A DNA stretch of 38,157 nucleotides. Source: JANNWF01 sp038205755 (GTDB lineage: Bacteria; Pseudomonadota; Gammaproteobacteria; Xanthomonadales; Xanthomonadaceae). Shown here piece by piece: positions 1 through 7,902 of the stretch. The notes beneath the pieces were generated by a model, which made no database searches, was not told the DNA's origin, and worked only from the letters and a program-made list of their open reading frames with translations. A program made the translations under genes and the position numbers. Location of the stretch: contig JBBRBN010000036.1 of NCBI GenBank assembly GCA_038205755.1, forward strand, positions 1-38,157, in the 5' to 3' direction. How positions within the stretch are numbered: position 1 is the stretch's first letter; every line of letters starts with the position of its first letter.

Positions 1-46
1 ACCGTTCCACCGGGTTCTGGCCTTTACCGACTTCCGCGTGCAGCCA

Positions 47-307
47 TCACGCTGCCAGCGGGTCAATCATCTGCAGAAAGGGAAAGCGCGCAAAGCCGGT
101 CTCGCGGCTCACGATGCGGCTGATGGCGTGCTCACGCATCGGTACCGCGCTGTGCAGGTCGTGAACGATGTTGCTTGCCGGGCGCTGCTGCCCGGTCAGG
201 CTGACGTCGAGCACGTCACGGTGACGCTCACCTGCGCTCATCACTGAAGCCGCGATCTGCACGTTGGGTTGCCTGAGTTCGGGTGCGTGGAATGCGGCGT
301 TGATCAT
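47..307 (-). CDS. unrecognised ORF, possibly a gene remnant
   Basis: An 86-codon reading frame from ATG at 307 to TGA at 47-49; a TTG at 322 would add five residues. I do not recognise the protein. It has no hydrophobic segment and no clear motif. After the TGA the same frame stays open to the window edge and reads W-L-H-A-E-V-G-K-G-Q-N-P-V-E-R, which looks as protein-like as the part before it. The TGA may therefore interrupt a longer gene (pseudogene), or the resemblance is chance. No Shine-Dalgarno sequence precedes either start. A 7-bp hairpin (CAACGGG/CCCGTTG, 320-338) overlaps the upstream edge. Coding status is doubtful. Confidence 0.25.
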   Translation of the reverse strand: MINAAFHAPELRQPNVQIAASVMSAGERHRDVLDVSLTGQQRPASNIVHDLHSAVPMREHAISRIVSRETGFARFPFLQMIDPLAA

Positions 308-383
308 CTGGTCAGCCCGCAACGGGGCTCTCCCGTTGGCGGATAGGAGCCCAAGACCGCAGGTTGCTTACGCAGCGCCCGAA

Positions 384-411
384 CTGACCAGGAATAACCT
401 TCCGTTATAAG
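384..411 (+). promoter_or_regulatory. candidate cysK promoter with an ATAAC/GTTAT dyad
   Basis: CTGACC (384-389, four of six to TTGACA) and TATAAG (406-411, five of six to TATAAT) are 16 bp apart and face cysK. That predicts a start near 418 and a leader of about 85 bases. An inverted repeat ATAAC-N5-GTTAT (394-408) overlaps the -10 box. A dyad of this kind in front of a cysteine synthase gene could be a LysR-type (CysB-like) operator, but its identity is inference. Confidence 0.45.
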
Positions 412-503
412 CGGGTGAGCGGCGCCCGGTTGTCGCGGCGGTCGGCGCGTGTTTGGATAGGACTTTCGGCGCGCGCGATGCGCCCCCTGGACGGGACCCC
501 GGC

Positions 504-1469
504 ATGATCTACGACAGCATCCTCGACACCATCGGCCGCACGCCGGTGGTGCGCATCAACCGGCTGGCGCCAGCGGGCGTGACCGTATACGTGAAGATCG
601 AGGCGTTCAACCCGATGTCCTCGGTCAAGGACCGGCTGGCGCTGGCAATCATCCTGGATGCGGAGCAGCACGGACTGCTGAAACCTGGCCAGACCGTGGT
701 GGAGGCCACGTCGGGCAATACCGGCGTCGCGCTGGCCATGGTGTGCGCGGCGCGCGGCTATCCGTTTGTCGCGTTCATGTCGGAAACCTTTTCGATCGAG
801 CGCCGCAAGCTGATGCGCGGACTGGGCGCCAAGGTCATCCTGACCCCAGCTGCCGAGCGCGCCACCGGCATGGTGCGGCGGGCCAAGGAGTTTTCCGAGA
901 AGCACGGTGCGTTTTTGGCCCGGCAGTTCGAGAACCCGGCCAATCCGGCGTGGCACCGCAGCACCACGGGTCCAGAGATCCTGCTCGATTTCGCCGGCAA
1001 GCGGCTGGACTGGTTTGTGACTGGGTACGGCACGGGCGGCACCATCACTGGTGCTGGCGAGGTGCTCAAGCTGGCCCGACCCGACATCCAGATCGCCGTC
1101 ACCGAGCCGGCCGGGGCGGCGCTGCTGGCGGGCAACGAGTGGAAGCCGCACAAGATCCAGGGCTGGACGCCGGACTTCATTCCCGCGGTGCTCAATCGCG
1201 ACATCTTCGACCGCAACGTACCGATCGATGACGTGCTGGCGCGCGACACATCACGGGCGCTGGCGCACCAGGAAGGCATCTTCGTGGGCATCTCGGCCGG
1301 CGCCACCTTCGCCGCCGCGCTTGAAGTGGCGAGGTCGCTGGAGCCCGGCAGCGTGGTGCTGGCGATGCTGCCTGACACCGGCGAGCGCTATCTCTCGACC
1401 TTTCTTTTCGAAGGCGTCAACGAGGGCTCCGACGACGACTGGCTGGCGGCGCTGGACGCTGCCGTCTGA
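504..1469 (+). CDS. cysK: cysteine synthase A (O-acetylserine sulfhydrylase)
   Basis: A 321-residue PLP enzyme of fold type II that makes L-cysteine from O-acetylserine and sulfide in the cytosol. Visible signatures are the PLP-binding lysine K42 in N-P-M-S-S-V-K-D-R, the substrate loop T-S-G-N-T-G (69-74), the phosphate-binding loop G-T-G-G-T (176-180) and G-I-S-A-G-A (262-267). P-H-K-I-Q-G (215-220) is the CysK-type active-site segment, so CysK is preferred over CysM; the length fits CysK. ATG 504 was chosen because homology begins there; the frame is open further upstream from 453 but that part reads as leader. There is only a weak purine stretch before the ATG. The gene is single, with its own candidate promoter at 384-411, and converges on rarD. 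Confidence 0.93.
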   Translation: MIYDSILDTIGRTPVVRINRLAPAGVTVYVKIEAFNPMSSVKDRLALAIILDAEQHGLLKPGQTVVEATSGNTGVALAMVCAARGYPFVAFMSETFSIERRKLMRGLGAKVILTPAAERATGMVRRAKEFSEKHGAFLARQFENPANPAWHRSTTGPEILLDFAGKRLDWFVTGYGTGGTITGAGEVLKLARPDIQIAVTEPAGAALLAGNEWKPHKIQGWTPDFIPAVLNRDIFDRNVPIDDVLARDTSRALAHQEGIFVGISAGATFAAALEVARSLEPGSVVLAMLPDTGERYLSTFLFEGVNEGSDDDWLAALDAAV

Positions 1470-1561
1470 GTCGACGTTCACGGCCCCGCCCGCCCACGCA
1501 CCCCACGCGTCGCTTGGGCCAGCGGACCCCGTAGGGCGTCGACAGTTTCGGCCTCGACCGC

Positions 1562-2560
1562 TCAGCGGGTTGGCGCGCTAGCGGCCACCTCCGGCGGTGA
1601 TTCGCACACGGGTGCGGCGCCGTCCACGGCGGGAACGCTGCTGTCGCACTGCGGCTCTGGGGCGCGTGATCGAGCGGCGCGGGTTCGACGCAGACCATCG
1701 CTGGCGTAGATTGCCAGCGCCAGCCAGATGCAGCCGAAGCCCACGGCCTGCAGCGCGCCGAACGACTCACCCAGAATCAGCACGCCACACAGCAGCTGCA
1801 GGGTTGGCGCGATGTACTGCAGGATGCCGGCAAGGGAATACGGTATGCGGCGGGCGCCGTAGGCGAAGCCGATCAGCGGCAGAGCGGTCAGCAAGCCGCC
1901 GACGATCAGCAGCGCGTCGATCCCGCGGGTGCTGCCGGCAAACGCGCCCTGGCCGCTCAGCTGCGCCCAGATCAACCAGCCCAGCGCGAGTGGAAACAGC
2001 ATCAGATTCTCGACCGCAAGGCCGGGCACGGCGTCGACCGCGGCGACCTTTCTGATCAGTCCGTAGACGGCAAAGCTGCCGGCCAGGGCCAGCGCAATCC
2101 ACGGCGGTTGACCCTGCACCAGCGCCAGCCACAGGACGCCCAGCGCCGCCAGCGCCACCGCGGCCCACTGCGCGCGGTTGAGCCGCTCGCCCAGCACCAG
2201 AACACCAATCAGGACGTTGACCAGCGGGTTGATGAAATAGCCGAGACTGGCCTCGACCACCCGCCCGTTGGTCACCGCCCAGATATAGATACCCCAGTTC
2301 ACGCTGATCAGCACGCTGCTGACGAACAGCATCCGCCCAACCCGTGGTCCCGACAGCGCAGAACGCAGCCAGCCGCTGCCCTCGCGCAGCCACAGATAGC
2401 CGATCACGAAGACCCCACACCAGATCACCCGGTGGGCAATGATCTGCAGCGCCGGCACCGACTTCAGCAAATGCCAGTAGAGCGGAAACAGCCCCCACAT
2501 GCCAAAGGCCAGCAGTGCGGCCAGCAGACCGCGGCGGTCGATGGAATCGGGGGTGGTCAT
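1562..2560 (-). CDS. rarD: RarD-type EamA-family membrane transporter
   Basis: About 332 residues with some ten hydrophobic segments spread over the whole length. It has the RarD hallmarks G-M-W-G-L-F-P-L-Y near the N-terminus and A-H-R-V-I-W about 25 residues later, and an EamA-type second half (Y-S-L-A-G-I-L-Q-Y-I-A-P-T). RarD proteins are drug/metabolite-superfamily permeases of the inner membrane with poorly defined substrates; the name comes from chloramphenicol sensitivity of mutants. ATG 2560 leaves ten residues before the first membrane segment, close to E. coli RarD. An in-frame ATG at 2585-2587 would add nine residues, and no clear ribosome site separates the two. The C-terminal 40 residues are polar and Ala/Pro-rich. 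It converges on cysK. Confidence 0.88.
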   Translation of the reverse strand: MTTPDSIDRRGLLAALLAFGMWGLFPLYWHLLKSVPALQIIAHRVIWCGVFVIGYLWLREGSGWLRSALSGPRVGRMLFVSSVLISVNWGIYIWAVTNGRVVEASLGYFINPLVNVLIGVLVLGERLNRAQWAAVALAALGVLWLALVQGQPPWIALALAGSFAVYGLIRKVAAVDAVPGLAVENLMLFPLALGWLIWAQLSGQGAFAGSTRGIDALLIVGGLLTALPLIGFAYGARRIPYSLAGILQYIAPTLQLLCGVLILGESFGALQAVGFGCIWLALAIYASDGLRRTRAARSRAPEPQCDSSVPAVDGAAPVCESPPEVAASAPTR

Positions 2561-2734
2561 GAGCATTCGCTGACGGAGAGGCGACATTGTCGCCCGAGCG
2601 TCGCGCCAACAGCGGCAACTGCGGCAACTGCGTCAATTCACGTCACAGCGGCGGCGGCGCGGGCAACGGTGCAGCGTGAATCAGGCGCGCGACCACGCTA
2701 TCGTGGACAGCTCGACCCGACTGGAGCGCCAGCC

Positions 2735-3601
2735 ATGCCCTGCAACCCCCAGCTACTGACTGGCGTCGAGCTGTTTGAGCACCTGGACGACGAAGGTCGC
2801 GGGCAGCTGGCGCAGGCAATCGAATCGCGCTCACTGGAGGCAGGCGAGGTGCTGTTCAACGCCGGCGAACCCGGCGACGCCTTGTTTATCGTCAAGAGTG
2901 GGCAGATTGAGCTGTTCATCAAGGACAAGGTCGGCCAGAAGATCGCGCTGGCCATCGCCGGCGTCAGCGAAGTGTTCGGTGAGCTGGCGCTGCTCGACCG
3001 CGGCGCGCGCACCGCCACTGCGGTGGCGCTGGTCGACAGCGAGCTGCTGGAGCTTGATCGCGGCGACCTGCTGATGTTGTTTCGCAAAACGCCGGACGCC
3101 GCACTGCAGCTGCTGGCGGCAATGGGCCACATGACGCGCAAGGCCGACGAGCTGCTGAAATCGCGCGTTTCGCGCAACGTGAATGTCGAAGTGCAGGAAG
3201 TCCAGAGCGCCTTCGAGCGCATCGCTGACTGGATCTCGTGGTTCAGCGGATCGATGGCGTTCCTGATGTTGAACGCCCTGTGGTTCGCGATCTGGATCGG
3301 CCTCAACACCCTGCCGCTCGGGATCGAGCCATTTGATCCCTATCCGTTCGGCCTGCTGACCATGATTGTCTCGCTGGAGGCGATTTTCCTGTCCTGCTTC
3401 GTGCTGCTCAGCCAGAGCCGACAGGCGGCCAAGGATCGGGTCCGCTCGGATATCGAGTACGAGATCAACGTCAAGGCCGAGCTTGAAGTGGCTCATCTGC
3501 ATGAGAAAACCGACTGCATTCACAGCGAGGTGCTGAAAGGCTTCCATCGGCTGCAGCAGCAGCTGGCGCAGCTCGGTGCGGACAACAGCAGGCGCCCCTG
3601 A
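2735..3601 (+). CDS. cyclic-nucleotide-binding domain fused to DUF1003 membrane protein
   Basis: 288 residues in two parts. Residues about 5-130 form a CRP-type cNMP-binding beta-roll (E-V-L-F-N-A-G-E-P-G-D-A-L-F-I-V-K-S-G pattern, then F-G-E-L-A-L-L-D and R-T-A-T-A), including the F-G-E-L-A phosphate-cassette motif. Residues about 160-260 match DUF1003: two membrane segments (M-A-F-L-M-L-N-A-L-W-F-A and F-G-L-L-T-M-I-V-S-L-E-A-I-F-L) followed by S-Q-S-R-Q-A-A-K-D-R and a basic/acidic helix. There is no helix-turn-helix, so it is unlikely to bind DNA; a membrane protein gated or tuned by a nucleotide is inferred. ATG 2735 has GGAG nine bases upstream. The frame is open further upstream, antisense to rarD, but that is a shadow. 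Confidence 0.82.
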   Translation: MPCNPQLLTGVELFEHLDDEGRGQLAQAIESRSLEAGEVLFNAGEPGDALFIVKSGQIELFIKDKVGQKIALAIAGVSEVFGELALLDRGARTATAVALVDSELLELDRGDLLMLFRKTPDAALQLLAAMGHMTRKADELLKSRVSRNVNVEVQEVQSAFERIADWISWFSGSMAFLMLNALWFAIWIGLNTLPLGIEPFDPYPFGLLTMIVSLEAIFLSCFVLLSQSRQAAKDRVRSDIEYEINVKAELEVAHLHEKTDCIHSEVLKGFHRLQQQLAQLGADNSRRP

Positions 3602-3622
3602 GCGCCGGCCGCGGGGCCAGCC

Positions 3623-3652
3623 GACCCGACCGCATCCTGCTGCGGCCGGGTC
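3623..3652. terminator. hairpin between convergent genes
   Basis: Twelve-base arms GACCCGACCGCA (3623-3634) and TGCGGCCGGGTC (3641-3652) pair with one mismatch around a 6-base loop. It fills the 57-bp gap between convergent stops, so it could end transcription from both sides. There is no T-tract on either strand. Confidence 0.5.
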
Positions 3653-3658
3653 AACCGG

Positions 3659-4027
3659 TCAGGCCAGCGGACGCAGCAGCGACATCTGCAGCTCGACGCG
3701 CTTGACCTCCCGCAACATGCGGCTGGTTTCAAGATGCATGCCCATGAAGGTCTTGGAAATGCCCATGGCCTGAAACAGCAGCAGCGCCAGCACGCCCCAT
3801 TTCACCGCCAGCAGCGCGTCCACCGCGACGTAGACCTGCCAGCCGGCGTACAGCGCTCCGGCAAAGGCCAGCAGCGTCGCCGCGTTGACCAGCCACACCA
3901 CCCACGCCCAAGGCCCACGAAACAGCCCAAAGGCCTGGGCGAGGTAGCCGGGTTCGACATGCTGCTGCAGCAGCGCCTGGTCCTCGGCCGACAGCGCCTG
4001 TTCGATCAACTGGTCAATCCGGTTCAT
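3659..4027 (-). CDS. DUF6768-type small membrane protein coupled to an ECF sigma factor
   Basis: 122 residues: a polar N-terminal helix (about 1-30), two membrane segments (about 37-60 and 68-88), and a basic C-terminal helix rich in R-E-V-K-R-V-E-L-Q. The layout and C-terminus resemble DUF6768 proteins, which are often encoded next to ECF sigma genes; this is from memory, not a search. ATG 4027 is preferred because AAGGAG lies eight bases upstream; in-frame codons further upstream lie inside the sigma gene. The start overlaps the sigma factor stop by 14 bases, implying translational coupling. It may act as a membrane partner or regulator of the sigma factor, but it shows no zinc-anti-sigma motif (HxxxCxxC). 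Confidence 0.72.
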   Translation of the reverse strand: MNRIDQLIEQALSAEDQALLQQHVEPGYLAQAFGLFRGPWAWVVWLVNAATLLAFAGALYAGWQVYVAVDALLAVKWGVLALLLFQAMGISKTFMGMHLETSRMLREVKRVELQMSLLRPLA

Positions 4028-4580
4028 GTTCAGCTCCTTCCAGCGCGGCGCGGATCTTCTGTCGCGCATGCATAAGCCGGGTCTTTACCGTGCCCGGTGG
4101 AACGTCAAGCGCGACGGCAATCTCCGCCACGCTCAGGTTTTCGATGTAGAAAAGTGCCATCGCCGCGCGCTGGGAGGCCGGCAGGCAGCTCAGCGCCCGC
4201 CCGACCTGGGCCAGATCAACCGATTGCTCGCCTGCGTTCGAATCGGTCGGCGCGAGCGTCTGCTCGGCCAACAGCGCCTCGCCGGTCTGCCGCTCACGGT
4301 CGGCCCGTTTGAACTGCAGTTGACAGCGACGGGTCACGATGCGGAACGCCCAGCACGGAAACGCCCGCGCATCCTGCAGCCGGATCAGTCCGCGCATGAT
4401 CTGCATCCAGGCGTCCTGCACCACGTCAGCGGCCCGCTCCGGATGGCCCAGCACGCGCCAGGCATGCCGCCACAGCCGCGGCTGCCAGCGCACCACCAGC
4501 CGCTGCCAGGCCAGCCGGTCACCGCCTTGCGCCGCGATCACCAGGTACTCGTCGAGAATTTGTTCGCTGCTGCGTTGCAC
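4014..4580 (-). CDS. ECF (sigma-70 family) RNA polymerase sigma factor
   Basis: 188 residues if started at GTG 4580. Region 2 is visible as D-V-V-Q-D-A-W-M-Q-I-M-R followed by F-P-C-W-A-F-R-I-V-T-R-R. Region 4 is L-P-A-S-Q-R-A-A-M-A-L-F-Y-I-E-N-L-S, then the helix-turn-helix S-V-A-E-I-A-V-A-L-D-V-P-P-G-T-V-K-T-R-L. The length is typical of ECF factors. The start is uncertain: no ribosome site is obvious, and a TTG at 4625 is the next option upstream. It is divergent from nadE, with about 150 bp between starts. The overlapping DUF6768 gene is its only operon partner; no recognisable anti-sigma gene is adjacent. Confidence 0.85.
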   Translation of the reverse strand: MQRSSEQILDEYLVIAAQGGDRLAWQRLVVRWQPRLWRHAWRVLGHPERAADVVQDAWMQIMRGLIRLQDARAFPCWAFRIVTRRCQLQFKRADRERQTGEALLAEQTLAPTDSNAGEQSVDLAQVGRALSCLPASQRAAMALFYIENLSVAEIAVALDVPPGTVKTRLMHARQKIRAALEGAEHEPD

Positions 4581-4733
4581 GTTGGCGAGCCGTTTTGACC
4601 AGAGTCTGCAGACAAGGTGGGGCAACGCCAGAGACCGGTTCAATGGGTGCGCTTCGGATCGCGGGCCGCCCGGGCTGTCACCCGATCTGCGCACCCGGTT
4701 ACCATCATTGCCCCCGACCGGACCGCCGCCCCG

Positions 4734-6350
4734 ATGCCCTTGCGCGTTGCCCTTGCCCAGTTCGACTTCCCGGTTGGCGCAGTGACCGACAACGCCCAAC
4801 GCATTGCCGCCATGATCGCCCAGGCGCGCGACGTGCATGGTGCCGACGTGGTGCTGTTCCCGGAGCTGGCGCTGTCGGGCTATCCGCCGGAAGACCTGCT
4901 GCTGCGACCGAGCTTTCTGCAGGCCTGTCAGTCAGCGCTGCTCGGGCTCGCCGCGCAGACGCGCGACGTCGTCGCCGTAGTCGGTCATCCACAGGCCGTG
5001 GGCGGCGTGGTCTACAACGCGCTGAGCGTGCTCCGCGATGGCCGCATCGAGCTGACCTACCGCAAGCGCGAACTTCCCAACTATGCGGTCTTCGACGAGC
5101 GCCGCTATTTCACCACCGGCGACGCGCCGGCCTGCATCGAGGTGGCGGGCGTGCGGATTGGCGTGCTGGTCTGCGAGGATCTGTGGCACGCCCGGCCGTT
5201 GCGCGAAACCGCAGCCGCCGGCGCACAGCTGGTTCTGGTGGCCAACGCCTCGCCGTATGAGGCCGACAAGCCGGCCGAGCGCGATCGGTTGCTGCGACTG
5301 CGGGCCGGCGAAAACGCGGTCGCGATTGCTTATGTCAACGTCGTCGGTGGCCAGGACGAGCTGATTTTCGATGGCGCCTCGGTGCTGGCCGATGCCGACG
5401 GCCACGAGCACCCGGCAGCGGAAGCCTTTGCTGACCTGTGGCTGGTGGCGGACTTCGACCCCGACAGCGGCCGCTGGCAGCAGGTGCTGTGGCGACCGGA
5501 GACGGACGAGTCGCGGCTGTCCCTCACCTATCGCGCGCTGGTTCGCGGCACCCGCGACTACCTGCACAAGAATGGCTTTCGGCGCGCGCTGCTCGGGCTA
5601 TCGGGCGGCATCGACTCGGCGCTGGTGCTGGCCGTCGCGGTGGATGCGCTGGGCGCCGCGAATGTGCACGCCGTGCGGCTGCCGGCGCGCTACACCTCGA
5701 GCCTGAGCAACGACCTCGCCGACGAGCAGGCGCAGCGACTGGGCGTCGTGCTGTCGAGCATCTCGATCGAGCCCGCCTTCAGCGGCTTTCTGGCCGCGCT
5801 GGAGCCGAGCTTTGCCGGACTGGCCGGCGATGTGACAGAAGAGAACCTGCAGTCGCGCTGCCGCGGCGCCACCCTGATGGCGCTCTCGAACAAGACCGGC
5901 GCCATGCTGCTGACCACCGGCAACAAGAGCGAATATGCGGTGGGCTACGCCACCATCTACGGCGACATGTGCGGCGGCTATGCGCCGATCAAGGACGTCT
6001 ACAAGACCGACGTGGTCGCGCTCAGCCGCTGGCGCAATGCGCAGGGCTGGGCGATCCCGCCGGCCGTGATCGAGCGCCCGCCCACCGCCGAGCTGCGCGA
6101 GAACCAGCTCGACCAGGACTCGTTGCCGCCCTACGACGTGCTCGACGCCATCCTCGAGCGCTTCGTCGACCGCGACCTGTCGCGCGCCGAGATCATTGCC
6201 GAGGGGTTTGATGAGGCAACCGTGCGGCGGGTCGTGCAGATGGTGTTCGTCAACGAATGGAAACGCCGGCAGTCGGCGCCTGGCCCCAAGGTTTCGCGTC
6301 GGGCCTTTGGCCGCGAGCGTCGCTACCCGATAACCTCAGGCTGGCGGTGA
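4734..6350 (+). CDS. nadE: glutamine-dependent NAD+ synthetase
   Basis: 538 residues in two domains. The N-terminal nitrilase-type glutaminase (about 1-265) carries the Glu-Lys-Cys triad: E44 in F-P-E-L-A-L-S-G-Y-P-P-E-D, K111 in T-Y-R-K-R-E, C147 in V-C-E-D-L-W. The C-terminal ATP-pyrophosphatase synthetase domain carries S-G-G-I-D-S-A (290-296) and T-T-G-N-K-S-E. It amidates deamido-NAD to NAD in the last step of NAD synthesis, taking ammonia from glutamine. The length matches the proteobacterial two-domain form. ATG 4734 starts exactly at the domain; the frame is open upstream to 4617 but without homology. Its stop overlaps the next gene by four bases (GTGA). Confidence 0.95.
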   Translation: MPLRVALAQFDFPVGAVTDNAQRIAAMIAQARDVHGADVVLFPELALSGYPPEDLLLRPSFLQACQSALLGLAAQTRDVVAVVGHPQAVGGVVYNALSVLRDGRIELTYRKRELPNYAVFDERRYFTTGDAPACIEVAGVRIGVLVCEDLWHARPLRETAAAGAQLVLVANASPYEADKPAERDRLLRLRAGENAVAIAYVNVVGGQDELIFDGASVLADADGHEHPAAEAFADLWLVADFDPDSGRWQQVLWRPETDESRLSLTYRALVRGTRDYLHKNGFRRALLGLSGGIDSALVLAVAVDALGAANVHAVRLPARYTSSLSNDLADEQAQRLGVVLSSISIEPAFSGFLAALEPSFAGLAGDVTEENLQSRCRGATLMALSNKTGAMLLTTGNKSEYAVGYATIYGDMCGGYAPIKDVYKTDVVALSRWRNAQGWAIPPAVIERPPTAELRENQLDQDSLPPYDVLDAILERFVDRDLSRAEIIAEGFDEATVRRVVQMVFVNEWKRRQSAPGPKVSRRAFGRERRYPITSGWR

Positions 6351-7711
6351 CCGGACCCTCAGCTCGGCGTTGGCCGGCGCTGTCCTGGGGAATCGCGGCA
6401 GTCGCCTACGCGCTGCTGCACACCGGCCTGCTCGACAACCCGGGCTATTTCAGTCATGACGAACTGCAGTGGGCCGCGCGCGCCGACGTCAGCAGCATTG
6501 CTCTGCTGCCGTGGGAGGGCTGGACGGCATTCGAGACCTTCCAGTACCGGCCGCTGACCTTCAACCTCTGGCTGCTGATCAGCCATGTTCTGTTCGACCA
6601 GCCCAGGCTGTATCACGCGCTCTGGCTGGCGCTGGGCTTCGCCAACGCGGGGCTGCTGTACGCCTGCCTGCGCGGTCTGCAGGTCGCGCCGCGGCAGGCG
6701 GCAGCGGGGTCGGCGGCGTTCGCCCTCAGTCCCTATGCCGTCTACGTGCACGGCTGGACGGCAACGCTGGCCGATCTGCTATGGGTTGGCGCCGCGCTCG
6801 CTGGGCTGGCGCTGCTGCTGCGCTTACCGCGCCAGAGCCGCTGGCTGGCCGCACTGCTGGGACTGGTCGGCAGCAGCGTGGCCCTGTTGTCAAAGGAGGC
6901 GGGGCTGGCCATTTTGCCGCTGCTCGTGCTGGGCTGGCTTTTCAGCGCGCGCGACTCCCGCTGGCGCTTCGCCGTGCTGGGCAGTGCGCTTCCAACGCTT
7001 GCCTACCTTGGACTGCGGCTGCCAACGCTGCTGTTCGCGCCGCGTCCAGAGGGTGCCTACGGATGGTCGCTGCTGTCACCTCCGCTGCGCTGGGCAGAGA
7101 TGCAGCTGTACCCGTTCATGCCGACCGCGCTGGAGTTTTCCAGCGTGGCCAACGGTTCGCTGGCGCGACTTGGGGTGGCCTTGGCGCTGGCTATGGCGAT
7201 TGGAATTGCGAGCTGGACTGCGAACCGCCGGATCGGCTTCATCCACCTGGTCGGCGGCGCCATTGCGATGGGCCCGGCGTTGCTGCTGCACACCGGCTAC
7301 CCGCAGTATGGCTATGGCTTTGCCGCGCTGTGCTGCGGCTGCCTGGCCTGCGCCTGGCCGCAGATCGGCCGCGCCGGCCGCGTGGCGGTCGGGCTGGCGC
7401 TGCTGGTGTCGATCTGGCACGGACTCAACGTGCAGCGCGAGCTGAACCGCATCGGTCAGCTGCAGGCGCGCTTCTCACCCCAACTTGCCGCTGCGCTGAG
7501 CGGGCACCCGGTCGATGGTCCGCTGCGCATTGCGCCCGAGGTGAGCGCAGACACCGGGATATACCGGCGCCTGACGCAGCCGGTCCACAGCTACGCTGGG
7601 GTGCTGATCGAAGCCCGCGTCGAAGTGGTCGAACTGCAGCAGCCGCACGCCGCGCGGATCAGCGCGGACGGCACGATGAAAATTCGGACCGGGTCGCCGG
7701 AATCACCGTGA
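6347..7711 (+). CDS. polytopic membrane protein, GT-C glycosyltransferase-like
   Basis: 454 residues, mostly hydrophobic, with roughly ten membrane segments and a C-terminal polar region of about 90 residues. The first extracytoplasmic loop contains S-H-D-E-L-Q-W, and the W-x-x-F-x-x-F-Q-Y-R-P-L-T segment follows. An acidic pair in the first loop and a Y-R-P-L motif are typical of GT-C (family 39/83-like) transferases that use polyprenyl-phosphate sugars; no specific family is certain. GTG 6347 overlaps the nadE stop (GTGA), arguing for coupled translation. An ATG at 6257 in the same frame would sit inside nadE and add 30 non-hydrophobic residues. Link to NAD metabolism: none evident. Confidence 0.65.
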   Translation: MTGPSARRWPALSWGIAAVAYALLHTGLLDNPGYFSHDELQWAARADVSSIALLPWEGWTAFETFQYRPLTFNLWLLISHVLFDQPRLYHALWLALGFANAGLLYACLRGLQVAPRQAAAGSAAFALSPYAVYVHGWTATLADLLWVGAALAGLALLLRLPRQSRWLAALLGLVGSSVALLSKEAGLAILPLLVLGWLFSARDSRWRFAVLGSALPTLAYLGLRLPTLLFAPRPEGAYGWSLLSPPLRWAEMQLYPFMPTALEFSSVANGSLARLGVALALAMAIGIASWTANRRIGFIHLVGGAIAMGPALLLHTGYPQYGYGFAALCCGCLACAWPQIGRAGRVAVGLALLVSIWHGLNVQRELNRIGQLQARFSPQLAAALSGHPVDGPLRIAPEVSADTGIYRRLTQPVHSYAGVLIEARVEVVELQQPHAARISADGTMKIRTGSPESP

Positions 7712-7736
7712 CCTGACAGCGCGTCGGACTTGGCCC

Positions 7737-7765
7737 GGCCGCGCTGCAAATCCGTCTGCGCGGCC
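7737..7765. terminator. GC-rich hairpin in convergent gap
   Basis: GGCCGCGC (7737-7744) and GCGCGGCC (7758-7765) form a perfect 8-bp stem with a 13-base loop, 26 bases after the membrane protein stop. A run of seven A lies just downstream on the + strand, so a proper U-tract is missing in that direction. Confidence 0.35.
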
Positions 7766-7902
7766 CGAGTGTGCAAAAAAAGCGCGCGCCGCCAATTCCT
7801 GGCCCATAGCGCTGCTGTGGGCCTGCGAGTCGTCGTTGTCTGTCCTCACCCAGCCAGCAATCGCCTCGGCGGGCTACGTCCGACAGGCTGCCAGGACGCG
7901 CT

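Noticed and set aside
1470..1543. GTCGACG...CGTCGAC considered as a terminator between cysK and rarD
   Set aside because: The arms are only 7 bases with about 60 bases between them, and no T-tract follows.
4617..4733. Upstream extension of the nadE frame
   Set aside because: Homology begins exactly at ATG 4734, and the extension would occupy the divergent promoter region.
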